Shown in pieces: positions 1 to 7,525 of a DNA stretch of 51,453 nt (position 1 is its first letter; each line of letters starts with the position of its first letter). The DNA lies in contig JAFVTF010000012.1 in assembly GCA_017503375.1 (NCBI GenBank), forward strand, positions 1-51,453. The letters are read 5' to 3'. The notes under the pieces are model-generated. The model searched no databases, had not been told where the DNA came from, and saw nothing but the letters and a program-made list of their open reading frames with translations. The DNA comes from Lentisphaeria bacterium (GTDB lineage Bacteria; Verrucomicrobiota; Lentisphaeria; Victivallales; UBA1829). Both the position numbers and the translations under genes were made by a program.

Positions 1-210
1 CAATTTCAGTTGGTTACAATTTGTAACCGACTGGTTTCCCTCTTTTTTTAGACGGTTTTTCAGGACTTTCCAATAATTTCTGGGGTCTTGGCTATCGGTC
101 AGGATAGCAACCACATCCACTACCGAAAAGTACCATTCTTCAGTGGCATCATCCCAAACGGAACGAACTTGTTTCTGCTCAAAAAGTTTTATTGCGTTTT
201 GCTGTGTCAT
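1..210 (-). CDS. Bro-N domain protein, N-terminal part, cut by the window edge
   Basis: The gene runs off the left edge; 70 codons are visible from an ATG preceded by a weak GGAAAA. The protein starts MTQQNAIKLFEQKQVRSVWD and continues with WYFSVVDVVAILTDS and PRNYWKVLKNRLKKEG, which is the pattern of the BRO-N domain found in phage antirepressors and DinD-like proteins. The domain is thought to bind DNA. The text SVTNCNQLK just before the edge is also typical of this family, so the fragment looks intact rather than decayed. It follows the exported protein gene by 17 nt and may be co-transcribed with it. Bro-N genes are common on phages and genomic islands, which fits the position beside a tRNA gene. 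The family call is good; the partner domain lies outside the window. Confidence 0.85.
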   Translation of the reverse strand, partial: MTQQNAIKLFEQKQVRSVWDDATEEWYFSVVDVVAILTDSQDPRNYWKVLKNRLKKEGNQSVTNCNQLKL

Positions 211-227
211 AAGATTTTCCAGAACAA

Positions 228-671
228 TTATTGTTTGCGACTCAAATACTGCCGCATTCTCAATGTTATTACAGATCGACTGCTTTTTATTTGCTCATAT
301 CCTTGCGGCAGTTTGATCAACTTTACTTTGCAGCTGTCGATATCACAGGAAAATATACCACCTTTTTCCGTTTTTACAATCAGCAAATCCTTGTGGATTT
401 CAAGTTTGGTTATATACAATCTCTGCACATCGCGTTCAAGGGATTTTTGATAATTGATTTCGTAAATGGTGAATATCTTCGGAGGACATTTACATCTCTT
501 TACAATCTTTACTTTCCCGCAATTGTCATTATCGGCAGCTTCAATTTTATACTCATCCCCAAAAATCGGCTTGACCGGCTGCGGTGCAGCACGCTTTGCA
601 CAAAGTTCAAGCGGTAAAAATATTGCCAAAAAGATAACAAATAAAAGTGTACGCAATTTGCTTTCAGCCAT
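228..671 (-). CDS. small exported protein of unknown function
   Basis: This is a protein of 147 residues that I do not recognise. I start it at the ATG preceded by AGGAGA, not at the longer upstream reading. The N-terminus KLRTLLFVIFLAIFLPLELCAKR has a positive charge, a hydrophobic core and an ALELCA-like end, so it is a signal peptide, possibly of a lipoprotein (Cys near residue 24). The mature part has several Cys (a CKCPP motif and a CDIDSCK motif) that could form disulfides in the periplasm. A sigma-70-like promoter inside the 43-bp repeat lies immediately upstream and would give a leader of about 17 nt. The Bro-N gene follows closely. A role in an island-borne system is possible but not shown. 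Confidence 0.7.
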   Translation of the reverse strand: MAESKLRTLLFVIFLAIFLPLELCAKRAAPQPVKPIFGDEYKIEAADNDNCGKVKIVKRCKCPPKIFTIYEINYQKSLERDVQRLYITKLEIHKDLLIVKTEKGGIFSCDIDSCKVKLIKLPQGYEQIKSSRSVITLRMRQYLSRKQ

Positions 672-690
672 AAGATGGTCTCCTGCTGTA

Positions 691-733
691 AAGTAATATA
701 TCACCGCAAAAGAAAAAATCAAGGCGGCTTGCC
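691..733. repeat. 43-bp direct repeat, copy 1
   Basis: This stretch is identical over 43 bp to a second copy about 2.1 kb away, in the same orientation. Read on the minus strand it begins with the last codons of a broken gene (GGCAAGCCGCC) and contains a promoter-like TTGATT and TATATT pair. The flanks differ from those of the other copy on both sides. Confidence 0.95.
695..722 (-). promoter_or_regulatory. predicted promoter of the small exported protein gene
   Basis: On the minus strand there is TTGATT, a 16-bp spacer and TATATT, all inside the 43-bp repeat. The -10 lies 24 nt before the ATG at 671, leaving just enough room for the AGGAGA ribosome binding site. Confidence 0.65.
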
Positions 734-952
734 GTTGCGTTCCAATTCATTTTTAACTTTGGCAATTCCGCGGTTGAATTTATTGACATATCCCATAATT
801 TTCATTGCTTCTGCCAAAAGCGGATTGCGGTAATCGTTGACATAGGGAAAGTTTTCCGGCGTTGCCTGACCATACAAACCGCCCGGGTTAGAGATCTCGA
901 TACGGTTGTTATATTCATAAAATTTTATCGGAGCATTTCCAATCTGGTATTT
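719..952 (-). pseudogene. 3' remnant of a RecG-like / AlbA_2 transcriptional regulator gene (COG2865 type)
   Basis: The minus strand encodes, in one frame, IGNAPIKFYEYNN, RIEISNPGGLYGQ, ENFPYVNDYRNPLLAEAMK and GYVNKFNRGIAKVKNELE. This is the C-terminal ATPase-like segment of the COG2865 family (putative ATP-dependent DNA-binding regulators with an AlbA_2 domain). An in-frame TAA stands just upstream of the homologous part (953-955). The frame then stops at TGA inside the 43-bp repeat, at a point where the family normally continues. The DNA-binding N-terminal half is missing: the bases between here and the repeat-protein gene do not continue the homology. This is a dead gene fragment left by rearrangement. 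The conserved text makes the family call strong. Confidence 0.8.
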
Positions 953-1114
953 TTATTCATCCGTAACTTCGATGGTAATATACCACAGCAAATGGCTTTT
1001 TTCAATTTGTTTTTTTGTCGTAAGACGGCGGAAAATCCGCGCCTCCGACCATCAGGATGCAGAAAATCAATCTTGTCCGGAAGTTAAAAAACGAAGGAGT
1101 TGTAATATTGGCTG
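953..1114. other. short non-coding remnant between pseudogene and repeat-protein gene
   Basis: I see no complete gene here. One minus-strand frame stays open for about 50 codons but resembles nothing I know. It may be debris from the same rearrangement that removed the front of the regulator gene. Confidence 0.4.
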
Positions 1115-2614
1115 CTAATATTTGAAGAATGGATGGTTATCAAGAACAATTTTCCAATCTTCTGCGAGCAGCCTCGCTATATCGCGACGGGGAAGCTCGC
1201 CCCAATCGAACTTGCCGGCGAACTGCGGCTGTTTCTCCAGAAGTGCACGCAAGTCAAGATAGTTGGCTTTGAGTTTTTTCAACGGAAATTTATCCGCGAA
1301 CTGCGGCTGATCCCGAAGAAGGTAACACCAGTGGTTTCCATCCAGTTTATCCCACGGACACCGGTCCGCGAACTGCGGTTGCCCGCGCAGCAGCGCACTC
1401 CAAAACGATCCATCCATCTTCTGCCAATCGCATTTGTTCGCGAATTGCAGCTGTTTGCTTAGAAGTTCTCCCCAGTTCCAGCCGTTCAGCAGATCCCAGT
1501 TGCACTTGTCGGCGAACCGGGGCTGTTTCTGCAAAAGTCCACTCCAGTCCTCGCCGGAGAGCAGTTCCCAGTTGCACTTGTCGGCGAACCGGGGCTGTTT
1601 CTGTAAAAGTCCACTCCAGTCCTCGCCGGAGAGCAGTTCCCAGTTGCACTTGTCGGCGAACCGGGGCTGTTTCTGTAAAAGTCCACTCCAGTCTCCGCCG
1701 GAGAGCAGTTCCCAGTTGCACTTGTCCGCGAATTGCGGCTGTTTCTGCAAAAGTTCACACCAGTCTCTGCCGGTATCCAGCTGTTGCCAGTCGTACTTGT
1801 CGGCAAACTGAGGCTGGCACAGCAGAAGGTCTTTCCACGCGGATTTGCGGGCATCTTCGCACCCGTATTCGGGCCAACCTTTGTCGGAGAGCAGTTTTTC
1901 CCAATTGCATTTATCGGCAAACTGCGGCTGTTTCTGCAAAAGGTTACACCAGCCACTGCCGTCGGAGAGCAGTTTCCAGTCGCACTTGTCGGCGAACTGA
2001 GGCTGCTGCTGCAAAAGGCCATACCAGTCGATGCCGTCGGAGAGCAGTTTCCAGTCGCACTTGTTTGCGAACCGGGGCTGTTCCTGCAGCAGACAGCTCC
2101 AATCATAACCGGAAAGCTTGTTCCAGTCGCATTTGTCGGCGAACCGGGGTTGTTCCCGCAAGAGGGCTCTCCAATTGCTTCCGGAGAGCAGTTTCCAGTC
2201 GCACTTGTCGGCGAACTGGGGCTGATCCCGCAGCAGCAGACTCCACCTGAGGCCGTCCAGCTTGCTCCAGTCGCACTTGTCGGCGAACCGGGGCTGTTCC
2301 CGCAGCAGGTCACACCAGGACTCGCCGGAAATATTGCTCCAGTCGCACTTGTCGGCGAACTGCGGCAGGTCCTTCAGCAGGCAGCTCCAGCATCCGTCCA
2401 TTTTTTCCCATAGACACCTGTCCGCGAGATCCGGACGAAGCTGAAGCAGCCGACACCAGTCAAGCCCCATATAACAGCGGTCGATAAGGAGTTCCCATTG
2501 CTGCTGCGTCATCGTCTCGAGCGTAAGAGCCGGCAGCTCTTCCGGAAGGTCGAACATCAGTTTGTATTTGACCCACGCCAGCCCCTTCAAATTCCGCCAA
2601 CTGAATACAGGCAT
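1115..2614 (-). CDS. protein of 17 tandem Trp/Leu-rich repeats of about 24 residues
   Basis: This is a protein of 499 residues; the chosen ATG has AAAGGA upstream. After about 45 residues of leader the whole protein is repeats. The typical unit reads QPRFADKCNWELLSG followed by EDWSGLLQK. I count about 17 units; two carry insertions (one of about 14 residues with WPEYGCED). Conserved positions are Pro-x-Phe-Ala, Cys, Trp, Leu, Trp and Leu-Leu, with nearly one Cys per unit. There is no signal peptide, so it is probably cytoplasmic. Such regular units suggest a solenoid used for protein binding, by analogy with Leu-rich or ankyrin repeats. I do not recognise the family with certainty. The unit-to-unit DNA identity is very high in the middle, so unit number may vary between strains. 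Confidence 0.8.
   Translation of the reverse strand: MPVFSWRNLKGLAWVKYKLMFDLPEELPALTLETMTQQQWELLIDRCYMGLDWCRLLQLRPDLADRCLWEKMDGCWSCLLKDLPQFADKCDWSNISGESWCDLLREQPRFADKCDWSKLDGLRWSLLLRDQPQFADKCDWKLLSGSNWRALLREQPRFADKCDWNKLSGYDWSCLLQEQPRFANKCDWKLLSDGIDWYGLLQQQPQFADKCDWKLLSDGSGWCNLLQKQPQFADKCNWEKLLSDKGWPEYGCEDARKSAWKDLLLCQPQFADKYDWQQLDTGRDWCELLQKQPQFADKCNWELLSGGDWSGLLQKQPRFADKCNWELLSGEDWSGLLQKQPRFADKCNWELLSGEDWSGLLQKQPRFADKCNWDLLNGWNWGELLSKQLQFANKCDWQKMDGSFWSALLRGQPQFADRCPWDKLDGNHWCYLLRDQPQFADKFPLKKLKANYLDLRALLEKQPQFAGKFDWGELPRRDIARLLAEDWKIVLDNHPFFKY
1497..1740. repeat. near-identical 72-bp tandem coding repeats
   Basis: Within the repeat-protein gene, the text CTTGTCGGCGAACCGG recurs every 72 bp, with almost no differences between neighbouring units. 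The period equals 24 codons. The units are recent duplications, and slippage or unequal recombination could change their number. Confidence 0.9.
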
Positions 2615-2793
2615 ATTCCCGTCCTTTCTTTCAGTGAAAAAAATGCCGCATATATTCCAGTTCATCGATACTAATTGGCGCCATTCTACATAACCGACTA
2701 TCCATCTTTAATTTACAATTAAATTATTCTCTTTCCGTTGCTCTGAAATGAAATGCCCCCTGCCTCTATCCAATATTTTTACACAAACGCCAC
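2615..2793. other. leader region of the repeat-protein gene
   Basis: No gene is seen. On the minus strand it would be a leader of roughly 177 nt between the promoter in repeat copy 2 and the ATG. It includes an AT-rich dyad (TTTAATT and AATTAAA around position 2710). Confidence 0.4.
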
Positions 2794-2836
2794 AAGTAAT
2801 ATATCACCGCAAAAGAAAAAATCAAGGCGGCTTGCC
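2794..2836. repeat. 43-bp direct repeat, copy 2
   Basis: This is identical to the stretch at 691-733 and in the same orientation. Together the two copies bracket the repeat-protein gene and the regulator pseudogene. Confidence 0.95.
2798..2825 (-). promoter_or_regulatory. predicted promoter in repeat copy 2, facing the repeat-protein gene
   Basis: It has the same TTGATT, 16-bp spacer and TATATT as copy 1. It points at the repeat-protein gene but starts about 180 nt upstream of it, so another promoter nearer the gene cannot be excluded. Confidence 0.5.
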
Positions 2837-3159
2837 AACCTGTAAGCGAAGCGCAGTATAAAAGTTACACCATCCTTACTCCCGGAGGGAGAAAACTTCA
2901 TCCGGCTTCATTTTATTACGCCGTGACAAGCGGGCAGCGCAAGCCGACCTCTTCACAAGTGTAATGGCGCGTTAGCGGAATGAAACGTCTTCATAAGTAA
3001 GTCTTCTCTGGAGTTCGGTGAAGATGTCCCGGCTTCATTGCATTACGCCGTGGCAAGGAAGAAAACCTTCGGTTTTGAGTGAAGTTGTGCTTCGCACAGT
3101 GAAGAGAAGACTTACGTCTTCGCCCTTACGGGCTACGCCGTGACAAGTGCGTCTTCGTT
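2837..3159. repeat. gene-free stretch with short dispersed repeats
   Basis: No gene is visible. The text TTACGCCGTGACAAG occurs at 2916-2930, with one change at 3043-3057 (GTGGCAAG) and again at 3133-3147 (CTACGCCGTG). The first two copies share a longer 29-bp core that begins CCGGCTTCATT and differs at only three positions. Small hairpins such as TGTGCTTCGCACA (about 3086-3098) lie between. The pattern is REP-like or the debris of such repeats. Confidence 0.55.
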
Positions 3160-3183
3160 CGCCATTTTTTTTGAACAAAAAAA

Positions 3184-3271
3184 TGGCGGAGAGAGCGAGA
3201 TTCGAACTCGCGGAGGCTTGCACCTCGGCGGTTTTCAAGACCGCTGCCTTAAACCACTCGACCATCTCTCC
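3184..3271 (-). tRNA. tRNA-Ser (anticodon TGA)
   Basis: The acceptor arms GGAGAGA and TCTCTCC pair. The anticodon loop contains TTGAAAA (anticodon TGA), a long variable arm follows, and GTTCGAATC forms the T loop. The discriminator is G and the CCA end is encoded. The long variable arm and TGA anticodon both say serine. The CGCCA end also has an inverted copy at 3160-3164, so an AT-rich dyad (3160-3188) overlaps the 3' end and could act in termination. The 3' end faces the accessory island. Confidence 0.95.
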
Positions 3272-3340
3272 ATCTAAGAATATCCCCATAATATACTTGT
3301 TTCCAGCAAAATTGCAAGTCATTTTTTACTTTTTCTCATG

Positions 3341-3367
3341 AAAAAAGGGCTCCGGGGAGCCCTTTTT
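3341..3367. terminator. bidirectional rho-independent terminator
   Basis: GGGCTCC and GGAGCCC form a stem flanked by an A run on the left and a T run on the right, so it can work in both directions. It closes the EF-G-like gene on the minus strand. Confidence 0.85.
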
Positions 3368-3391
3368 ATCTTTTTTGAATGAGAAAATAAC

Positions 3392-5419
3392 TTAATCTTC
3401 ATCATCCGTTTGGGTTGCTTTGAACTTGGCGATGATCTCATTTGCCACATTGGGCGGAACAAGTTCATAACTGTTGAAACTCATATCAAAGGAACCTCTT
3501 CCCTGCGTCATGGAACGCAATTCTGTGGCGTACTTTGCAAGTTCTGCCTGCGGAACTTCCACATTCAAAACCTGCAAACCGTCTTCCGTATCCATGCCGA
3601 TAATACGACCGCGTTTCTGATTCAGATTTCCGGTGATATCACCCATGAATTCTGCCGGAACAAGAATTTTTACAGCCATTACAGGTTCAAGCAGCATGGG
3701 CTTTGCCTGTTCCATTGCCATACGGAACGCTTTCCGAGAGGCAATCTTGAACGCCATTTCAGAGGAGTCAACATCATGGAATTTTCCGTCAAAAACAGTG
3801 ACTTTCACGTTTTCAACGGTACATCCTGCCAGCGGACCGCATGCCATGGCTTCCAGAACCCCCTTTTCCACTGCGGGAATATAGTTTTTCGGAATGGCTC
3901 CGCCAACGATCGCGTTGACAAATTCAAATTTTTCCTGAGACGGTTCGATCCGCAGATGAACTTCTGCAAACTGACCGTGTCCGCCGGACTGTTTTTTATG
4001 ACGGTAGGCGGCTTCGCCTTTTCCGTTGATGGTTTCACGATAAGCAATTTTCGGAGCCGCGATATTGACTTCCACCTTGGAAAGTTCTTTCAGACGGCGG
4101 AGCGCGATCTGCAGGTGCTGTTCTCCCATTCCGCTGAACAGTGTTTCGTGGGTTTCGGTATTGTTTTCAATGTGAAGTGTGGGATCACATTCACAAAGTT
4201 TCTGGAGTCCGTTAACGATTTTTTCTTCATCGCCGCTCTTGACCGGAGTGATCGCATAAGAAATAACCGGGTTCGGGAATTCCATGGGAGACATGATGCT
4301 GCAGGATGTATTTTCACCGAGAGTATCTCCTGTCTTGGTGGCTTTGAGTTTTGCTACACCGCAGATACAGCCCGGACATGCTTCTTCGACGGGAATCTGA
4401 GTTTTTCCGTTGAGGATGATCAACTGTCCGATGTGTTCTTTTGTTCCATTATTCAAGTTGAGAATATCACTGTTGGAACGGATCTTTCCTGTCAGAACGC
4501 GGAAGAATGCGAACTGTCCGACATGGGGATCAAGAACGGTTTTGAATACGAAAGCCGCTGCAGGACCGTCTTCGCTTGGAACAACGAGTTTTCCATCGCT
4601 TGCAACGCGGGTGCGTTCCAGCGGGTTCTGGCTGACGCCTGTGATACCGTTCATAACTTCTGTGACGCCGATATCTTTGGCGGTGGATCCGGCAAAGATG
4701 GGAATCAAAGCACCGCTCTTGAGAGCATCATGCAGTCCCTGCAGGATTTCTGCTTCGGAAAGTTTTTCTCCGGAGAGATAACGGTCCATGAGTTCTTCAT
4801 TGGATTCTGCAACGGTATCCATGAGGATTTCTTTACATTCGGCTGCGATATCTTTGAGATCATCGGGAATATTTGCAGGGTCATCGAAAACGCTGACAAC
4901 GCGTTCAAATTTATCTTCTTTTCCCACGGGAAGGGTCATGGGAACAGCAGTATTTTTACCATAAGCCTCTTTCATCTGTTCGACAACGCGGAAGAAATCA
5001 GCCTGTTCTTTGTCGAGTCTGTTCACGAAAGCAAGTTTGGGGATGTCAAAACTTTTTCCAAGTTTGAAGGCGCGGGCTGCACCGACTTCGATACCGTTGA
5101 CGCCATCCATGACGACAAGGGCAGCTCCGCTGGCACGGTAGGCGGGAATCACATCGCCGATGAAAGGACCGTAACCTGGGGTATCAGAAAAGAAAAACCG
5201 CGTTCCATTCCATTCACAATTCATGTACGCGGTATAAATGCTGGAGTGTTTTTCCTGTTCGTCGGGCGTAAAATCGGAGACGCTTGTTTTTGCATCGACG
5301 GAACCGGGTCTGTCAACAGCTTTGGCTTTGTAGAGCATCAGGTCACAGAGGGTTGTTTTGCCGCACCCGCTGTGACCGGCCACAACGAAGTTTCTGATTT
5401 TTTTCGCTTCAAATTTCAT
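3392..5419 (-). CDS. EF-G-like translational GTPase (EF-G2 type)
   Basis: This is a cytoplasmic GTPase of 675 residues with a complete EF-G layout: G domain, domain II, then domains III to V. The P loop is GHSGCGKT (residues 15-22), G3 is DTPGY (79-83) and G4 is NRLD (133-136). The C-terminal part contains HGQFAEVHLRIEP and ends with MTQGRGSF and FNSYELVPP, as in domain V. Canonical EF-G has DTPGH; Tyr in place of that His is usual in the EF-G2 paralogue family, so this is probably not the main elongation factor. No rpsL, rpsG or tuf lies near, which agrees. The start has a good GGAGGT. A strong promoter lies 75 nt upstream, and a terminator follows. The exact role (ribosome-related, perhaps stress) is not known. 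Confidence 0.9.
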   Translation of the reverse strand: MKFEAKKIRNFVVAGHSGCGKTTLCDLMLYKAKAVDRPGSVDAKTSVSDFTPDEQEKHSSIYTAYMNCEWNGTRFFFSDTPGYGPFIGDVIPAYRASGAALVVMDGVNGIEVGAARAFKLGKSFDIPKLAFVNRLDKEQADFFRVVEQMKEAYGKNTAVPMTLPVGKEDKFERVVSVFDDPANIPDDLKDIAAECKEILMDTVAESNEELMDRYLSGEKLSEAEILQGLHDALKSGALIPIFAGSTAKDIGVTEVMNGITGVSQNPLERTRVASDGKLVVPSEDGPAAAFVFKTVLDPHVGQFAFFRVLTGKIRSNSDILNLNNGTKEHIGQLIILNGKTQIPVEEACPGCICGVAKLKATKTGDTLGENTSCSIMSPMEFPNPVISYAITPVKSGDEEKIVNGLQKLCECDPTLHIENNTETHETLFSGMGEQHLQIALRRLKELSKVEVNIAAPKIAYRETINGKGEAAYRHKKQSGGHGQFAEVHLRIEPSQEKFEFVNAIVGGAIPKNYIPAVEKGVLEAMACGPLAGCTVENVKVTVFDGKFHDVDSSEMAFKIASRKAFRMAMEQAKPMLLEPVMAVKILVPAEFMGDITGNLNQKRGRIIGMDTEDGLQVLNVEVPQAELAKYATELRSMTQGRGSFDMSFNSYELVPPNVANEIIAKFKATQTDDED

Positions 5420-5473
5420 ACGTTACCTCCATATCTTTTGGTTTTGTGAAATTTTCACTGTATGATTTTTTTT

Positions 5474-5497
5474 CAGATCAGAAAATTGATCTTCTGA
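5474..5497 (-). promoter_or_regulatory. inverted repeat in the leader of the EF-G-like gene
   Basis: AGATCA and TGATCT pair around a six-base loop, with extra TTC/GAA pairs outside. It lies in the transcribed leader between the predicted start of transcription and the ribosome binding site. It could be an RNA hairpin or an operator. Confidence 0.35.
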
Positions 5498-5501
5498 AGT
5501 A

Positions 5502-5530
5502 TCTATAGCATCGTATTTTTTGTTTGTCAA
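5502..5530 (-). promoter_or_regulatory. predicted strong promoter of the EF-G-like gene
   Basis: The minus strand has a perfect TTGACA, a 17-bp spacer ending in TGC (extended -10) and TATAGA. The leader is about 75 nt. Confidence 0.8.
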
Positions 5531-5580
5531 ACGATTTTTATGAAATTTTCCGGAATATAGGGAAGAAAAAAACAAAAAAA

Positions 5581-5612
5581 ACGGAAAAAGGCGGCCTTTT
5601 TCCGTTTTTTTT
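5581..5612. terminator. rho-independent terminator after the metallophosphoesterase gene
   Basis: ACGGAAAAAGGC pairs with GCCTTTTTCCGT, and T runs follow on both strands. It lies 30 nt past the stop codon of the minus-strand phosphoesterase gene. Confidence 0.8.
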
Positions 5613-5642
5613 AGCGATTTCATAACAAAAATCAGGTGCAGT

Positions 5643-7457
5643 TTATTTCAGGAACGGCATATCTTTCAATTCTTCCGCCCGGAACAATTCTGTAAATTTT
5701 CCGCTTCTGTCTACTGTAAACTTGTCAAGAGTCTTTCCGTTTTCATCGACAGCTTTTACGGAGATTTGTTTTTCAGAAACGCTGACCAGGAGATAACTGA
5801 AATCCGGATTGGAAGAGTTGCCTTTTGGACCGTCAACCGAAACCCAATTCACAGGGGAGACTTGCAATGCCGGATTTTTTCGTTGATTCCGTGAAACAAG
5901 CGTTTTTGCCCCCTTTGCCGCCCGCCAGTAACGGTGAACATGTCCGGCTATCCATAAATGAATTTTGCCTTCCGGAGAATCATCTTTCAACAGCGGTGCG
6001 GTAATCTCACGAATCTTGTTTTCAATAGTTCCTTTTGCGATTTGCGGTTCGGAATGACTCAAGATGATCCGGTATTTTGCCCGCTTGAAGACTTCTGATT
6101 TCCGTAATTTTTCCAGCCATTTTGCCTGACGTTTATGAAGCGTTTCCAAATCAGTGACCGGACCGTTGGAGGAACTGTATTTTGTTTTTGCCGGAAAATC
6201 CCCGCAATCCAGTGAAATAAACAGCACATCGCCGAGACGGAAGGCATAATAGGATTTATCTTCCGGCATTTGGAAATAATCATACCAGTCTTCTGCTGCC
6301 AGACCATCAGCTTCATGGTTTCCTCTGACCAGAACCCATGGCTTCACAATTTCGCCGGAACGCACTGCAAAATCATCAAAAAATCTGGTCAGAAGAAAAT
6401 CTTCCACATTGTGAAAATAACTGTCTTCATCGCCAATATGAACGATAAAATCAGATTTTTTGAATTCCGGCATAGAACGCATACGGTTCATGAAATTTTT
6501 CCGGTCTTCCACTGTCCGGCAGGTGGTGGAAAGGGATAATTGAGTATCTCCGAACACGAAGAATGAAAATTCTTTCCGGTCGGGATTCCGGAGCGTTTTT
6601 ACAGGGAGCGGAACTTCTTTATACTTCCGTTCCGTCCACAAGGCCCGGCGCATTCCATCCAATCCGGCGGGCGGTTCCAGAAGAACGATACGGTATTCCA
6701 CATCTTTTCCGGCAGGCAGATCATTGATTCTGATTTTGTGAATCCGGCTTTTTTCCCGGAGAATAAAATCCCCTGCAAGATCCCATTCTCTGTTCCACTG
6801 TTTTGAACCTTTCACACGGTAATCAATTCCGGCGGGAACAGGTGATTTCGTCACAAAACTGAAGACGAAACTTCCCTGATCCGGACGGAGCACCATTTCC
6901 GGATGAGCCAGTTCCGCCTTGACCGGAGAATAGTTCTTATGTTCTTTCAAAACCAGACGCCATTCGATTTTCCGGTTGGCACCGTAACAGTAATCCATTA
7001 AAAAATTTGTCCGCTTGGTAGAAATAACGATTTCATTTTTTCCGGCTTTCAAAGGCAGGGCAATGATATGATCGTTAGCTGTAACGGGCTGATAATCATT
7101 CCCCAGACCTTTCCAGCGCATATCATAAATAACGTTGCCGTTAAGTGCAACGGAAAAAATACGGCATCCGATTCCCAACCACATGGTTTGAGCCTTTTCC
7201 GCCTGAATATATCCCCGGAAGAATGCCGCCTTCCAGTCCCGGGCAGACTTGTTCAGATCAATTCCGTCAGCAGAAATTTCCGTTTTTCCGTGAACAGTAT
7301 TGCTTAACAGTTGGAATTCCGGGGCGGCGGGTGTATTGATTTTCCGGAAATTCTTATCTTCCGGATTCCAATACCACGATTCCCATTGTTTCGGAAGCTC
7401 TGCGGCAATCATCAGACAGGATGACAGCAGCAAGAATAATGTAAAGAGTTTTCTCAT
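5643..7457 (-). CDS. exported metallophosphoesterase, purple-acid-phosphatase-like
   Basis: This is a protein of 604 residues. I start it at MRKLFTLFLLLSS, which gives a clean signal peptide ending near MIAAEL, with AAAGG upstream. About 220 residues follow that resemble carbohydrate-binding or Fn3-like beta domains. The phosphoesterase core then shows FGDTQ (about 301), IVHIGDE (about 345), RGNHE (about 379), ILSHSEP and AGHVHR (about 503). These supply the two-metal ligands of the calcineurin-like fold. The beta domain before the catalytic core is the layout of purple acid phosphatases. It would hydrolyse phosphate esters in the periplasm or outside the cell; the substrate is unknown. It is a single gene with its own promoter and terminator. 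The open frame continues upstream of the chosen start, but that part looks non-coding. Confidence 0.85.
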   Translation of the reverse strand: MRKLFTLFLLLSSCLMIAAELPKQWESWYWNPEDKNFRKINTPAAPEFQLLSNTVHGKTEISADGIDLNKSARDWKAAFFRGYIQAEKAQTMWLGIGCRIFSVALNGNVIYDMRWKGLGNDYQPVTANDHIIALPLKAGKNEIVISTKRTNFLMDYCYGANRKIEWRLVLKEHKNYSPVKAELAHPEMVLRPDQGSFVFSFVTKSPVPAGIDYRVKGSKQWNREWDLAGDFILREKSRIHKIRINDLPAGKDVEYRIVLLEPPAGLDGMRRALWTERKYKEVPLPVKTLRNPDRKEFSFFVFGDTQLSLSTTCRTVEDRKNFMNRMRSMPEFKKSDFIVHIGDEDSYFHNVEDFLLTRFFDDFAVRSGEIVKPWVLVRGNHEADGLAAEDWYDYFQMPEDKSYYAFRLGDVLFISLDCGDFPAKTKYSSSNGPVTDLETLHKRQAKWLEKLRKSEVFKRAKYRIILSHSEPQIAKGTIENKIREITAPLLKDDSPEGKIHLWIAGHVHRYWRAAKGAKTLVSRNQRKNPALQVSPVNWVSVDGPKGNSSNPDFSYLLVSVSEKQISVKAVDENGKTLDKFTVDRSGKFTELFRAEELKDMPFLK

Positions 7458-7497
7458 GAAGTTACAGCCTTTCTTGTTTATTAATTCAAACCCGGAA

Positions 7498-7525
7498 AAT
7501 ATAATGCTGAAAAATGAAAAATCAA
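7498..7525 (-). promoter_or_regulatory. predicted promoter of the metallophosphoesterase gene
   Basis: On the minus strand there is TTGATT, a 16-bp spacer and TATATT, 40 nt before the start codon. Confidence 0.55.

Noticed and set aside
1497..1740. CRISPR-like array
   Set aside because: The 72-bp units are contiguous with no unique spacers, lie in a coding frame, and have a 24-codon period.
1133..2444. Several long open frames in other frames and on the plus strand over the repeat-protein gene
   Set aside because: The 72-bp coding repeat keeps every frame open by periodicity; only the minus frame with AAAGGA and the regular Trp/Leu units makes sense.
3035..3341. Small open frames across the tRNA-Ser gene
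   Set aside because: They run through the tRNA and flanking repeats and have no coding signal.
3410..5449. 679-codon open frame opposite the EF-G-like gene
   Set aside because: Its translation is Cys/Phe-rich without domains; the opposite strand encodes a full EF-G-like protein with promoter and ribosome binding site.
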